DNA from: Ziziphus jujuba | Lineage: Eukaryota; Streptophyta; Magnoliopsida; Rosales; Rhamnaceae | DNA: 64,000 nt | Assembly (NCBI RefSeq): GCF_031755915.1 | Contig: NC_083383.1 | Coordinates: forward strand, 24,840,501-24,904,500 | Direction of reading: 5' to 3' | Part shown: positions 32,401-44,704 of the stretch, in pieces | How positions within the stretch are numbered: the stretch's first letter is position 1 | How the letters are laid out: the number at the start of each line of letters is the position of its first letter | Made by a program: the position numbers and the translations under genes | Notes under the pieces: model-generated | The model's input: only the letters and a program-made list of their open reading frames with translations | What the model was told of the DNA's origin: nothing | The model's database searches: none

Positions 32401-33344
32401 TTCAACTTGGCTTTACAATGACTATAACGAGAATTCTCATTTGCAACTTTTCCTATTTCATCGGTGTTTGATTTCATTACCAATTCAATGGTTTAGCACC
32501 TAAGATCAATCAACAGTAAGAATCCAAATTTCAACATCTTTGGATGTAGAAACAGGAATTTGAGCAAGATAGGAATATTAGGTCCAGATGGCAGCCTAAA
32601 CATAGATGAAATTAAGATTAAAGGCTCTCACAAAATCAAAATCTCATGCATGATGATTGCTATTGTGGATGAATGCATAGCCATGTTGTCTGAAAGCACA
32701 AAGATACACATATCTAAGGTTTTCTGTAGTCCTGGCCATAGAATCTACCTTAGAAGCCTTGGAAAGAATGAAAAAGAGCAAGATGTGCATGGAATAGTGG
32801 TCAAGAAATCATCTAAAATCAAGACACAGTTTACTCCTCCTTCTTGTAAGACTTCCAATCATCTATTCCAATACATTACCATGGAAAATGTTCTCAATCC
32901 CATTAACATTGATCAACTTTATTGCCCATATATTCTTTGTGATCAATAGCCTCCTTTTAATGTGCAAATCGATATCACATATAAAAAGTAGTGGGAAGTT
33001 CGAATTCATGAGTTGCAATGAGTTTAATTTGCAGTAAAAGTAAGCCTTGTAGCAAGGTAGTCTTAGAAAATGTCAATTTAGACTATGCTAATCAAGGAGA
33101 TTCAAAATCATTGTGAGTTAATATTTTTGGTGTCTCTTGTAACAACAAAGCCCCCATACCTATCTTATAGTTTCTTCTCTTCAATAGCATATTATGGCTT
33201 TTAATCTTTTGGTACCCTAGCTTTGTTTTATTGGTCTCTGTTGCTATCTAGTTCTACCCACCCACCATGATGTATTTACCTTTTAAATTTTTACCACTTT
33301 TTGTGGTTTGGAAATTGGTATACTTGCTCTATTACCAATTATTT
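32401..33344. other. unassigned sequence with an orphan ORF at 32560-32949
   Basis: The plus-strand ORF encodes 129 aa (MSKIGILGPDGSLNIDEIKI at the start, then Lys-rich). I do not recognise it. The base composition is slightly less AT-biased than the flanks. It lies between TRIM-like copies and 5' of a gypsy pseudogene, so a retrotransposon origin is likely. No promoter or splice evidence. Confidence 0.3.
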
Positions 33345-33835
33345 TGCACACTTAGGTAGAATTTTTCCTAAAACCAACTTATATGGAAATGATGCCTAAA
33401 TGCTTATAATCAATAAGCCAAGCTCATGGTTGGATGATGTGAGACTCAATTAGGATTATGACATTGATTGTTATGCACATTTAAGTTAACTTTCCTTAAA
33501 AACCAGCTTATAAAGGTGCCCAAATGCTTATAAGTCATATACCAAGCCCATACTTGGACGATGTAACACTCAATTAGGATCATTAGATTAAGTATTTAAG
33601 CACCCTCTCTTTATAAGATGATTTTTAAGGAAAGTTCAACCTAAGTGTGTACAACAATTGGTATTGAGCAAGCCATCCTTTAGGCAAACCTCATAGGATT
33701 GGTAGCCACTTGGGACGGCCTTCGTCATGGGAAAAGGCCATGGACTATGGACATTAGCTTTAAGAGAGGCACTTCTCACTGTCATGAATGTTAATTCCAA
33801 AGTAGGTGGAACGTAATGATCCTAATTAGAAGGAA
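33345..33835. mobile_element. TRIM-like element cluster, two inverted and one direct LTR-like unit
   Basis: 33345-33465 and 33470-33565 read, on the minus strand, as the same LTR-like unit as 31210-31330 (CCTAATTGAGTCTCACATCA). 33566-33830 is in plus orientation. In it TTGGTATTGAGCAAGCC (33659-33675) is a Met-PBS-like site, followed by the shared internal part (GGCAAACCTCATAGGATTGG), a purine tract AAAGTAGGTGGAA and the start of another LTR, CGTAATGATCCTAATTAG. Confidence 0.6.
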
Positions 33836-36800
33836 AATATGGGCATTTTGATGAGGATAACTATGAAGAAGAAGAACAAGATGGGATCAAAGAACTTAAG
33901 GAAGACCCTATTGTCTGCATCCTTGAAAAGTTGATATTATCTGTTAAACTCCCCAGCCAAACACAGAGGAAAGCAATTTTTTGAACTAAATGCGCTATTA
34001 ATGGCCATGTCTGTGAGTTCATTGTTAATAGTGGAAGCTGTGAAAATGTGGTTTCAAAATCTATTATCAAGGGTCTACAACTTCTAGTTTCTAAACACCT
34101 TAACCCTCATAAAATAGGTAAGATTTCAAAAGATAATGTGAAAATATTGATGAAATTTGTCATGAGCCATTTTCCAATGGTAACCACTATTTAGATGAGG
34201 TAGAATGTGATGTTGTAGAGATGCATGTATGTAACTTACTACTAGGGCAACCCTGGCACTTTGATAGAAATGCTCAACATATTGGGAAGAATAATACTTA
34301 CTTTTTCCAATGAAATAGCAAAAAGGTGGTTTTATTGCCTTTTACTCCAGACCAAAAGCCCTCTCCCAATAAGCCTAAATAGTAACCTAAATACTCTAAC
34401 ACAATTCTTCAAACTACCCAACGGCCTACCAAACCTAATTTCCTCGGGGCCTTAGTTTTTTTCAATCCAAAACCTGAGAATTTAATCGTTAAGAACCAAT
34501 AAAATCCTTCTCACAAGAATTTCAAGATATTACACCCGTTGAATTACCAGCTAAACTTCCTGCAATGAGAGACATTCAACACGACATTGATTTAGTTTCG
34601 AGATCCAAAATTCCAAATTTACCCTACTATAGAATGAGTCACGGGAGCATTAGATATTACAAGGTATAGTTTATGACTTGTTAGAGATGAAACTCATTAG
34701 AGAAAGTTTGAGTCTGTATGTTGTTCCTACTTTAATTGTTCCTAAGAATGATAAGTCTTGGCATATATATGTGGATTGCAAAGCGATTAACAAAATAACT
34801 ATCAAATAAAGTTTTCCCATCCCAAGACATGAAGGCATGTTAGACAAACTAGAAGGTTCTCAAATTTTCTCAAAATTAGACCTAAAGAGTGGGTATCATC
34901 AGATTTGAATTAGACCTAAGGATGAATGGAAGGTGGCACTTAAAACCAAAGATGAACTGCATGAGTGGTTAGTGATGCCATTCGACTTATCTAACGTGCC
35001 AGGTACCTTCATGAAGATAGTGAACCAAGCTTTTAAATCATTTCCCTTTGTTGTTTTCTACTTCAATGATATTTTAGTTTTCAACATGATTACATGGAAA
35101 CATTTGGCACTTTAGCTTCCCCTACTAATGTCTTTGAACTTCATAGCTTCCATGGGTTTGCTACCTTCTATAGAAGATTCATAAAGAATTTCAGCACTTT
35201 AGCTACCCCATTAACTAATTGCTTAAAGAAAGGACATTTTCATTGGGAGATGAACAAGAACACAACTTTAACTTTTTTAAACAGAAGTTGACACAAGCAC
35301 CAGTCCTTGCATTGCCTAATTTCAACAAAATCTTTGAAGTTGAAATAGACACCTCTAAATCTGGCATAGGAGTTGTGTTAATGCAAGAAAGAAAACCAAT
35401 TGAATTTTTCAATCAAAAATTTGTAAGGCAAGGCAGCAATGGAGCACCTGTGAACAAGAATTTGATGTCATGGATTGTGCATTCCACCATTGGGAGCATT
35501 ATTTTGTTCAACGAGACTTTATCCTAAGAAGTGATCACCAACCATTCAAGTACCTTAACTATCAAAAGAAACTAAGTGATCTCCAAACACATTGGCTACA
35601 ATTCCTTCACAAATTCCACTACTCTTTTCAACATCGTGCTAGAAAACTCAAAACTGTGGCGGATGCTTTTAGTAGGAAGCCCATATTACTCATGACACTA
35701 TAAATTTATTTTCAAGAGTTTGATGCTATCGATGAACTTTACCCTTCTTGCTCTGATTTCATTGATATTTGGAGCGAATGTGAGAAACATGAATATGCTA
35801 AAAAATTCGTATTACTGTCTTCAAAGGAAATCAATTATGCATCCCTGATACTTATCTGCACACGTCTTATTAGAGAGCTACATGCTGGTGGACTAGCAGT
35901 CCACTATGGTTGAGATAAAACCATCATTGAAGTCATTGCTCAATTCTTTTAGTCCCGTGTCAATTAAGATGTCATTCATTTTGTCCAAAGATGTGTTACT
36001 TGTCAACAAGCCAAGGGTAGTATTCAAAACATTGGACTTTATTCTCTTTTACCCATACCTGCAACTATATGGGAGAGGATCTTTCAATAGATTTTATACT
36101 TGGTTTGCTTATCACTCAACACCGAGTAGATTCTATATATGTGATGGTTGATTCATTTTCCAAGATGACCCATTGAATTCCTTACAAGAAGATCAATGAT
36201 GCAAGCAATGCAGCCAATATGTTTTTTAAAGAAATTGTGTGGATCCATGGTGTGCCTGAATTCATCACTTCTGACCAAGATATCAAGTTTGAAAGCCATT
36301 TTTGGAAATCTTGTGGTTAAAATTTGGTATCCAACTTTAATATAGCAACACTTACCACCCATAAACTAATGACTAGATAAAGGTTGTGAATTGAATGTTG
36401 GAAAATATGCTATGAAGTCTTGGCCATGACAAACCAAAGCAAGGGGTTTTGGTTTTACCATAGGTTGAGTTTGCTTATATACCACCGATCTTCTTATTAT
36501 CAAGGACCATCAAAACAACAAAGCCACCAATTTTTCAGAGCAATATGTTGCCTTCCACAAAGAAGTTTAGTAATGCATTGCCACTTGAAATGCTAAATAT
36601 AAAGAAGTAGTTTATCTACATCGAAGGACTATGGTTTATCAAAAATGCGATCTCGTGATGGTTTTTCTACTAAGGAATGTTTCCAAGTTGGCATTTAACA
36701 CAAGTTGCAATTGAAGAAGATAAGCACTTTTCAAGTGCTCAAGAGACTTGGTGACAACGCCTATATTATTAACTTACCTCTAAAACTTAAAATCTCTTCT

Positions 36801-36920
36801 ACTTTTAACGTAGTAGATCTCTACCCATATTATCAACCAAATTCAACTCTAATAGTCAGCTCTGAATTTGGAGATGAGTTCTTTCAGCATGGGGAAGAAC
36901 TGGTGAAGCGAAAGACTTAA
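33836..36920 (+). pseudogene. Ty3/gypsy protease-RT-RNase H-integrase pseudogene
   Basis: Gypsy domain order on the plus strand, in several frames. Protease at about 33990-34330 (FIVNSGSCENVVS; the catalytic Asp is Asn). RT at about 34640-35090 ([25 protein letters not shown], then YFNDI at 35059-35073 where YFDD is expected). RNase H at 35219-35700 (PVLALPNFNKIFEVEIDTSK, then LRSDHQPFKYLNYQ). Integrase zinc-binding region and core at about 35860-36330 (CVTCQQAKGS). C-terminal module at 36705-36920 (LGDNAYIINLPLKLK). Both protease and RT have lost a catalytic Asp and stops are frequent. Gag is missing; it is more diverged than the A/B family. Confidence 0.87.
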
Positions 36921-37340
36921 ATTAAGTGCTATGGCATTATTTTTTCTTTAACACTTTAGTTACCATTTAATAAGTTTTTAAAAAGACAATGTCGTAGCTT
37001 CTTTGCAGGCATTCTTGGAAAACTCTCTACCAATACACACTGTTTCACTAAACAGCTTGTTTTGTTTTCGTTTTATTAGTTTGTTAAGCTTGTTTAATAT
37101 AATAATCATGGTTGACATGGATTACCTTAGTTTTCTTTTTGTTCTATATAAAAGACTCATCTGCTCTGGTAGAAAGAGGTCTTTAATTGTTTCTTTCAAG
37201 CCATTTTGTAGAAGTTGAAACTTTCAACCTTAATGAAATTTACGTCCACCGATTCTTACATTCTTTTGTGAGTTTATTGGTTGGAAGTTCCACCTCTATT
37301 TGCTAGTTTCTGCATTAGAAATCCATATCTTAGACTTCAT
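36921..37340 (+). other. possible 3' LTR of the preceding gypsy pseudogene
   Basis: Directly after the integrase end. A TATA-like CTATATAAAAGACTC at 37144 is followed about 30 bp on by CTGGTAGAAAGAGGTC and a terminator-like AT region, as in an LTR U3-R. No matching copy is found upstream of 33836, so boundaries cannot be set. Confidence 0.3.
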
Positions 37341-39296
37341 ATCCCTTCACAAAGTATGTGGGTGGCTAAAATGTTAGGTCGAATCTTCAACTTAATTTGA
37401 GCACAACATCAAGTCAATTATTGCCAATGGCACGTTGATTGGTGGGAATAGTGGCTTTGTATGCTGAAATTATCATTTTGAACTGGTGTCGCAATAATTG
37501 GAATCAAAATTTGGTTAGTTTTTTATTAATATTAGTAAGCCAAAATTAAAATTAATAGGGTGAGTGTGGAAATTAACAAAAAGATAGTTTTAAAGTTGTC
37601 CTATTGGTCTTTGTACATTGCAAAGAAACAATGATTGACATATATATATATATATATATAAATATATATATTGAAATAAACAATGATGGATGTTTACTAA
37701 AATTTTTAGTAATCAATTTGTAATTGCATATAAAATTTTATACATAAAGCTTATAGATTTTAGTTAATTTGAGATTGAATTAGTTAGTACATCACTCACA
37801 CTTATACGTAGAAGGTCACGAATTCAAAACACAAGGTAGGAAAAAAAATTATAAATGATATAAAATAATAAATAAATAAATAAGCTTATAGATTTTGGAC
37901 CAAATTAATAATTCTATCATAACCTCATCTTTTTTTATCTAATCTTGGTACTTAAAAGTGTTTTGACATTTAATATATTAATGATATATTTTGGAAAAAT
38001 ACTATTTGTTAGTATTGGTGATAATCATATGTCATATCCAGATTCCATTTTACAATTTAAATGATTTTCCAAAAATGTTTACAGTCTAAAATTTGGATTT
38101 TAAATTAAAAATGTAGGAGAGTTACATAAACTTATTTTGTAATTTGAAAGTTTTTCACAATTATCTTTATGCTTTGATTTTTTTCATATACTACCCTTCT
38201 AGTTTCCTTTACCATTCAAATTATTATTTTTTATTATTTTTAATATAGAATAGGTAATTTGATCTAAAATTAACAAATAAAATGACAATAATATCTATCT
38301 AACTAAAAAACATCGTTTTATATATCATTTAAAACGGCACAAATAGAATAATGAAAACTCAATGCCAAACACCAATCCCTAAAGGGCACAACATATTTAA
38401 CAAACATCTCATACCCATGGCAAACCACCTCTTTAACTTTTGTGTTTTTCTTTTGATTAAAAAGTTTTGGAATTGATGTAGATTTTAAGCTTGGGTATTA
38501 ATTTTACTTTTTTACACCCACTCCCACATGTGTGTATGTGTTTGATAAAGGAAAATCTTCATGTAAATCAGGAAAAAAAAATTAGTAAGAGAAGAAGAAA
38601 CAAAACAATATATAAGAACATCAACAAAAAGAATAAAAGTTTATGTCATTAAATAAGCACACCTAGTTTGTTTATTTACCACATAAAGGATTACAAACTT
38701 CAAAATTTCAAAAATAAGAGTAACTATTTGGTGGGTCATATTGAACCTTCAAATGATTAAGGAATAATATGGAAGAAAAGGAAAAAAAAAATATTTGGGT
38801 GAATGCCCATCCGATTAATACATTTAGTTTAAGCCATTTTCATTCCAGAAGAGCTATCTTTCCATCTAATTCATGTCTAAGGGTTTGGGAAATAAATTAT
38901 GCCAATTTTGAATTGGTTTATCTATTGAATTGGTTTAAAATGATAAACAAAGACAAAGAAATATATTACACAACTTTGAAAAAATTGATTAAATTATTGA
39001 TAGTGTGCTCAAAAGTTTCAAGCTTTTCACCAAAAGATAATGAAGACTCCAATGAGCAACTCAACTTTTGAATTGGAGGTTATATAGGACTATATAGGAT
39101 GAACAATATTATTCTTCAATCTTAAGGACTTTTTAAGCTTTTTATTTTTATTATGAAAAAAAGACATAATAAATTTTGAATCATAAATTATTGTTTTGAT
39201 TTCATTGGTACACAAAGACAAGGAGATTTATATTCTACAACTTTATATTTGGCACTTGATTAACTATCAATGTTCTCAAGAGTTTGCAAACACTTG
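37341..39296. other. AT-rich intergenic DNA, no gene seen
   Basis: TA microsatellite at 37641-37671. The ORF at 38769-39071 (100 aa) has no recognisable motif and is probably chance. Confidence 0.55.
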
Positions 39297-39704
39297 GGGC
39301 CTATTTGGCCACCTATTTTAAGAACTGTTTTTTGTTTTTGAAAACAAAAAATTATTCTCAAAACAAAAATGTGTTATTTGGCCATCAGTTTTCAAAAGCT
39401 ATTTTCAGTGAACAAATGGAAAAGAAAAAAATAAAAATATGGCTTTCATAGTTTTCAAAAAAATTAAAAGTATGTTGGTTCACTGTACCTAACACTTCAG
39501 CATTAACAGAAGAGAGTAAGAATGATAATTTACCCCGCATAACCCAAAACCACATGCACCACCCCTATAAAGTATATTTTTGGTTTTTGAAAATTGTTTT
39601 CAAACACAATTGGCCAAACACTCATTATTTTCATAAAACAATAGAAAACTGTTTTTGTTCTATATTTTGAAAACAATAAATAGAAAACATGGCCAAACAA
39701 ACCC
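39297..39704. mobile_element. MITE with GGGCCTATTTGGCCA termini
   Basis: The left end GGGCCTATTTGGCCA and the right end TGGCCAAACAAACCC are imperfect inverted repeats. Subterminal AGAACTG...TTTTGAAAAC words pair inward. TTG precedes and follows (39294-39296, 39705-39707), a possible 3-bp target duplication. 408 bp, no ORF. Termini of this kind occur in Tourist/Harbinger-type MITEs, but the duplication is not the usual TWA, so the superfamily is uncertain. Confidence 0.7.
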
Positions 39705-40462
39705 TTGAGGTTTCATTTGTAGTTTTTGTTTTGAATCAATATAATATTGTTCAAATATGGATTTATGAGTGGTTTTATTTACTAATTTTTTCTAAATTAA
39801 TTTTTTGTTAATTGTTATTTTTGGTAAGTTTACCCTTCATCCCCTGCTACTACTATTTCAAGATTCATCCTAAGCACAAATTGTTGTCTCTTTGTTTCAA
39901 GGCCTCTCTGGTAAGCCATTTGTTCCTTTTACATTTATTTTCTATTGTTTTTGTTTTTGTTTTATTTTTAGATATGGAAGTGTGTGAAGTTTAGGCTATG
40001 AAATTTGCTTGCTGTGAAGTTGGGAGTTGGGGAAGTGAACTATGAATTATTTGCTATGAAGTTGGGAGTTTGTGAATTAAACTTTGATTGTAATGAAGTG
40101 TAAAATCATGCGCATTATGAGATATTTGCTGTGAAATTTGTAAACTTTGTATGTTGCAAAACCATGTGAAGTGAATTTGTGATTGCTGTGGAAATATGGA
40201 TGACATGATTTACTTTATGATTATGAAATGTAGTTTTAGTTGTTTATACTTTTTACTTTTATATTGGAATATGGTCATACTTTTGTTTCTTTCTTGTTAT
40301 ATACATATATATATATATATACATATACATAGATTATACATGTGTTCTTCAATAGTTAATGAAATCTGGTTATCTTGTGTTTTTTCCCCCTATTTGTGTA
40401 CATGTTTTTCAATATTTTTTTCATTTGTTTGTCTTTGAATGTGTTTTTGCAATAGGTTTTAG

Positions 40463-42440
40463 ATGGATGAAGATTGTTTAGATAAATTGGATGAGGTGGA
40501 AGGGTTTGGACACGGAAAGCCCATTGATGTTGATTCCCATCCTTCAGAGTCAAGTAAACCTTATAAGACCAAGAAGATAAAACCTTCTAGGACTCCATCA
40601 TATATTTGGAATCACTTTAAACGAATGGAAATAGTAATCCAAATAATCCTAGATGTGTGTGTAAGTAGTATGTTGTAGATTATGTATGTGATAAAAAACT
40701 GTGTGGTATTAGTATATAGCGGCATCACTTGATGAACCAATACAAAAAATACCCTAATAGGTTGGAGGATAAAAGCCAAAAAGTTATTTCATTTGAATAA
40801 ACCAAAATTCATGAGAATGGTAGTAGTAATTTGGTTGCTCCTGCATTTAATAAAGAGGCATGTAGGATTGCATGTACCCAAATGATTATCGTAGATGAGT
40901 TACCATTTAGTCATGCTAAGGGAGAAGGGTTTAGAAAGTTTTGTCAAGCTTTGAACCCAAAGTATGATCCACCATCTCATAGAACAATTTCCAGGTATGT
41001 GTTTCAATTATATTTGGATAAGAAAAATGCTTTGAAAATTGTGTTTTCATTGAATAAGCAAAGAATTTGTCTTACCATAGACACGTGGACTTCTATTTGA
41101 GATAATAATTATATGACTCTGACTACTCACTTTATTAAGGATGATTGGAGGTTGCATAAAAGATTACTAATTTTTTGTGTTGTCCAAAATTATAAAGGTG
41201 AGACAATTGATAAGATGATTAAAAATTGTTTTCTTGATTGAAGCACTAAAAGCATTTGCACCATTACGGTTGATAATGCTTCTTCAAATGATGTCACTAT
41301 TAATTATTTGAAGAAAAATTTAAATATTGAAAAGGAAATGTGTTGGATAGCGAATTATGTCACTATGGTTTTGGACATGCCTATTAGGTGAAATTCCACC
41401 TTTCTGATGTTGAAGTTAGATTTGAAATTTCAAAAAGCTTTTGGTAGGATGGAAGATGAGGATGCACATTATAATGCATACCTCGAAGCAAATAAAAGTG
41501 GAAGGAAAAATGTTGGACCACCTGAGAGTAAAGATTAGGAGAATGTAAGGTACTTTGTGAGATTTTTAACTACTTTCTTTGATGTTACATTGAAAGTGAG
41601 TGCTTCTTTGACTGTCACTTCTGCTATGTGCTTTCATGAGTTAAGTTTCATGTATATTGATCTTATCAAATGAAGTCAGAGTGCAAACTAGGTGATGGCT
41701 AACACAAGTAGTAAAATGATAATAAAATTTAAAAAATATTAGGGTACACTTGGAGGTGTAAACAAATTGTTGCTTATTGCAGTCGTACTATCTACACTAT
41801 AAGTTAGACTATGTAGCATATCTTTTTGAAGATACTTATGAGTCTAACATGGTTTAAACTTTGATAAGAACGTAAGGAAACTTTTTTTTTGCTCTTATTA
41901 GTTTAAATTATGATTGAGACTTCAAAACTGTCCAATGATGAAGTGGAAAGACAACAAATTGTGGGCGTGAAGGCACTATTAGAGGATAGTGCAATTGATC
42001 ATTGGCATTTGAAGAGTTTAAAATTTTTAAAAAAGGCCAATAGAGAAGAATACTTTGGAAATAAAAATTGAGGTAAATTGATATTTGTTGGATGCATGAG
42101 AGGATGCAAGTAATGATAAGTTTTATATTTAGTTTTTGTGGAAAAATAATTGCACAAAATATCTAATCTTATCTTAGATTGCAAAAGATGTTTATACAAT
42201 TTTGATTTCTACCGTAGCATTTGAATCTGCATTTAGCACTAGAGGTTGCATTCGTGACCCATTCCAAAGTTCACTAGGGCCAAAGATGGCAGAGGTTTTG
42301 ATTTGTTGTCAAAATTGATTGCAATTCCATCCAATTTATATAGAACATAGAATAGAAATACTAGAGGAAGATGTGGCATACTATGATAGAATAGAATTAG
42401 ATAAAAATTTAATTTTATATCTTACAAGTTACAAATTTTT
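40463..42440 (+). pseudogene. hAT transposase relic (RICESLEEPER-like, BED zinc finger)
   Basis: The N-terminus at 40463 (MDEDCLDKLDEVEGF) leads to a BED-finger start (PSYIWNHFKRM) whose Cys pair is degraded near 40690. At 40831-41098 is an 89-codon open block with FSHAKGEGFRKFCQALNPKY and RICLTIDTWTS, the classic hAT core. ITVDNASSNDVTINYLKK follows near 41270, then a region near 41450-41640. The hAT C-terminal dimerisation region lies at 42180-42310 (FESAFSTRGCIRDPFQSSL, then ALICCQN-like LICCQN). At least eight in-frame stops are seen. BED-hAT proteins bind element ends and cut and paste them; several have become host genes, but the stops argue against that here. Confidence 0.87.
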
Positions 42441-44704
42441 ATGTGTGGTGCTTATTGTTTAGTTTGATAAACTTTTAGCTTAATGTCATTTGTTGTATTT
42501 GCTTATTTATTTATTTATTTTTTAAGGAGATTATTGGGTAACAAATGAGAGTTTACCACCTCCACCATCCACTTGAATTTATGCTTACTTTTGTAAGTAA
42601 GTTGTTAGTTTCACTGTCACATCCTTTTAAAATTATATAATTATTAACTTGTGTGTTTGGTTTAAATGTTGCCTTTGCCAAAAAAAAAAAAAAAAAAAAA
42701 AAAAACTAATGCTTGTTTTGTTTTTTGCTGCTTATATGAGTTTTCACATTTAAGTACTCGTATTGATGTACTAAATCAACCATTCAACTATAGGTGGTAG
42801 CCATCATTATCAACTCTCTAGAAAGATAGAGACAATGAGGAAATTCTAACGTAACTCTTAATTATCTTTAAATGACTGGATTATAGCTTTAGTTTTTAAC
42901 TTGCATATTTGAATTTTGCTAATTTATTATCTTTATGGTGTAATATTAAGGTTTGTTGAAAGATGGAATCACAGAATGGATAATGGATCGAAGCAAGCGT
43001 CTAACTTTGAAGGAGGAATGGAAGAAGAGCATGTCAAAATAGTCCATTTGACTTTATGCTTAAAGTTTTTATGACGAGTTTATTTATCATGGGATGTTTA
43101 ATTTATTGGTTTTATAGGTTGTTTTATTTTTCATGTTTGGATTGTATTTAATTTAAGTTTTTATCCTTGGACTGTATTTTATATGGGTTATAATGTTTAT
43201 ATTTGGATAATTAGGTGGTTGTAGACTTGTAGATTTTACTTTAATTTGCTTTTATGCATTTGATGCTATACGACTTAGAAATTATTAAATAAATTGGATG
43301 GTTTTTTTTAAAAAAAAAAATGAATATTATTACATTTCTAAGTTAGATAAGTGGATAGTAATTTGAAAATGGTTAATAATGAATAATATTTGGCCGAATC
43401 TTTAAAAATTTTGAAATTTTAAATCATAAAATTTTTGGGCCAAAATATGGGTTGAGGCCCAACCTAACCAATAAAATCGAAATTGACTGATCAATTTTAG
43501 CTCGGTTTGGTTCTTGGTTACAACACTTTGTTTGGTTTGGTTTGATTCAGTTGGCTATTCAACCCAAACCAAAATGGTCAATTCTGTTTAAAAAACAATA
43601 AAAAATTGAACCATATCAAACTGAGCCCACCTCTAATATATATTAATGGACTAGTTGATACCTCTAGCATTGCTTTTTTATTTTTTGAATTGTAGAATTC
43701 AAATTGACCTTGTATCTTAGTAGCGAGAAGAAAAAGATTTTATAGATTAATTTTCATTTATCATAGACCTTGTTTTGTTCGTCTCATTTTTTTTTTTTTT
43801 GTGAATCTAATTTTTTTGGAATAATTCTATTTTTTTATTTTTTTTAATGTGGTCAAATTCATACTCTGGAGATGTATTCATATGATTCTACCACTAGATT
43901 GGATCAAACCTATGAATAAAATTTACTATTAATTTATAACACAAAAATTTAATTACTTTCGAATTCTAAAATTCCTATTGCTAATGAGAAAAGTTAATTC
44001 CCAAAACAAATAGTTATAGTAAAACTAGTTCCTGTAAATTAGATCACCTCACAAATGGAGCCTGAATGAGAGAAAATTGACGGAAACCTGAATCTCTTTA
44101 AATACGTGATACTGTTAGATCCTTACAAAAGTTAACTAATGTATTTATTTAGCTATTATCGGTAAGGAAACCCGAATATTGAAAAAAAAAAAATTTCCAG
44201 AAAACTAGTTCCCACCTAAAAGGTTTACAATATGAACCAAAGGAGCCTTGTTAAATCTCATTTGTAAAGATTAGATGTCAATACACAAACAAAACTATAT
44301 TGGAGTAGTTTATTTAACAAATATATACATATATATATATATGGGACGTTCCCATATAATTTTTAATAAATGGCCATCACCTTTTAATTTATTTAAATCT
44401 AGTAATTTGTATATCCTCTCTTTCAAGTTTCAAGTAATTTTAACCTCATATGCCAATACTTTTTATTTTCAATAAAAAAAAATGACATTGATTTCGGATG
44501 CACAATTTAATTCTTCCAATCATGTTTCTCTGTCCTCATTTATTTGATTTTCTATATACAACACAAATCTTTGGATTTTTTTTTACTTTTAAACCTTTTT
44601 TTTTTTTTTTTAACTTTCCTCGAATAAACAGTGTCAACTTTGTTCAAATAGCTGATATAATATGTATAAATGTATAATATTATTAGGACATATATGAAAC
44701 CAAA
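42441..44704. other. intergenic DNA, may include the hAT 3' end
   Basis: Poly-A at 42679-42706. At 43490-43640 GGTTTGGTTTGATTCAGTT and an opposing AACCCAAACCAAAATGG lie before GAGCCCACCTCTA. Such CCAAACC-rich ends closing on a GGTGGG/CCCACC terminus are common in plant hAT elements. I could not find the matching left terminus. A TA run lies at 44325-44341. Confidence 0.4.
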
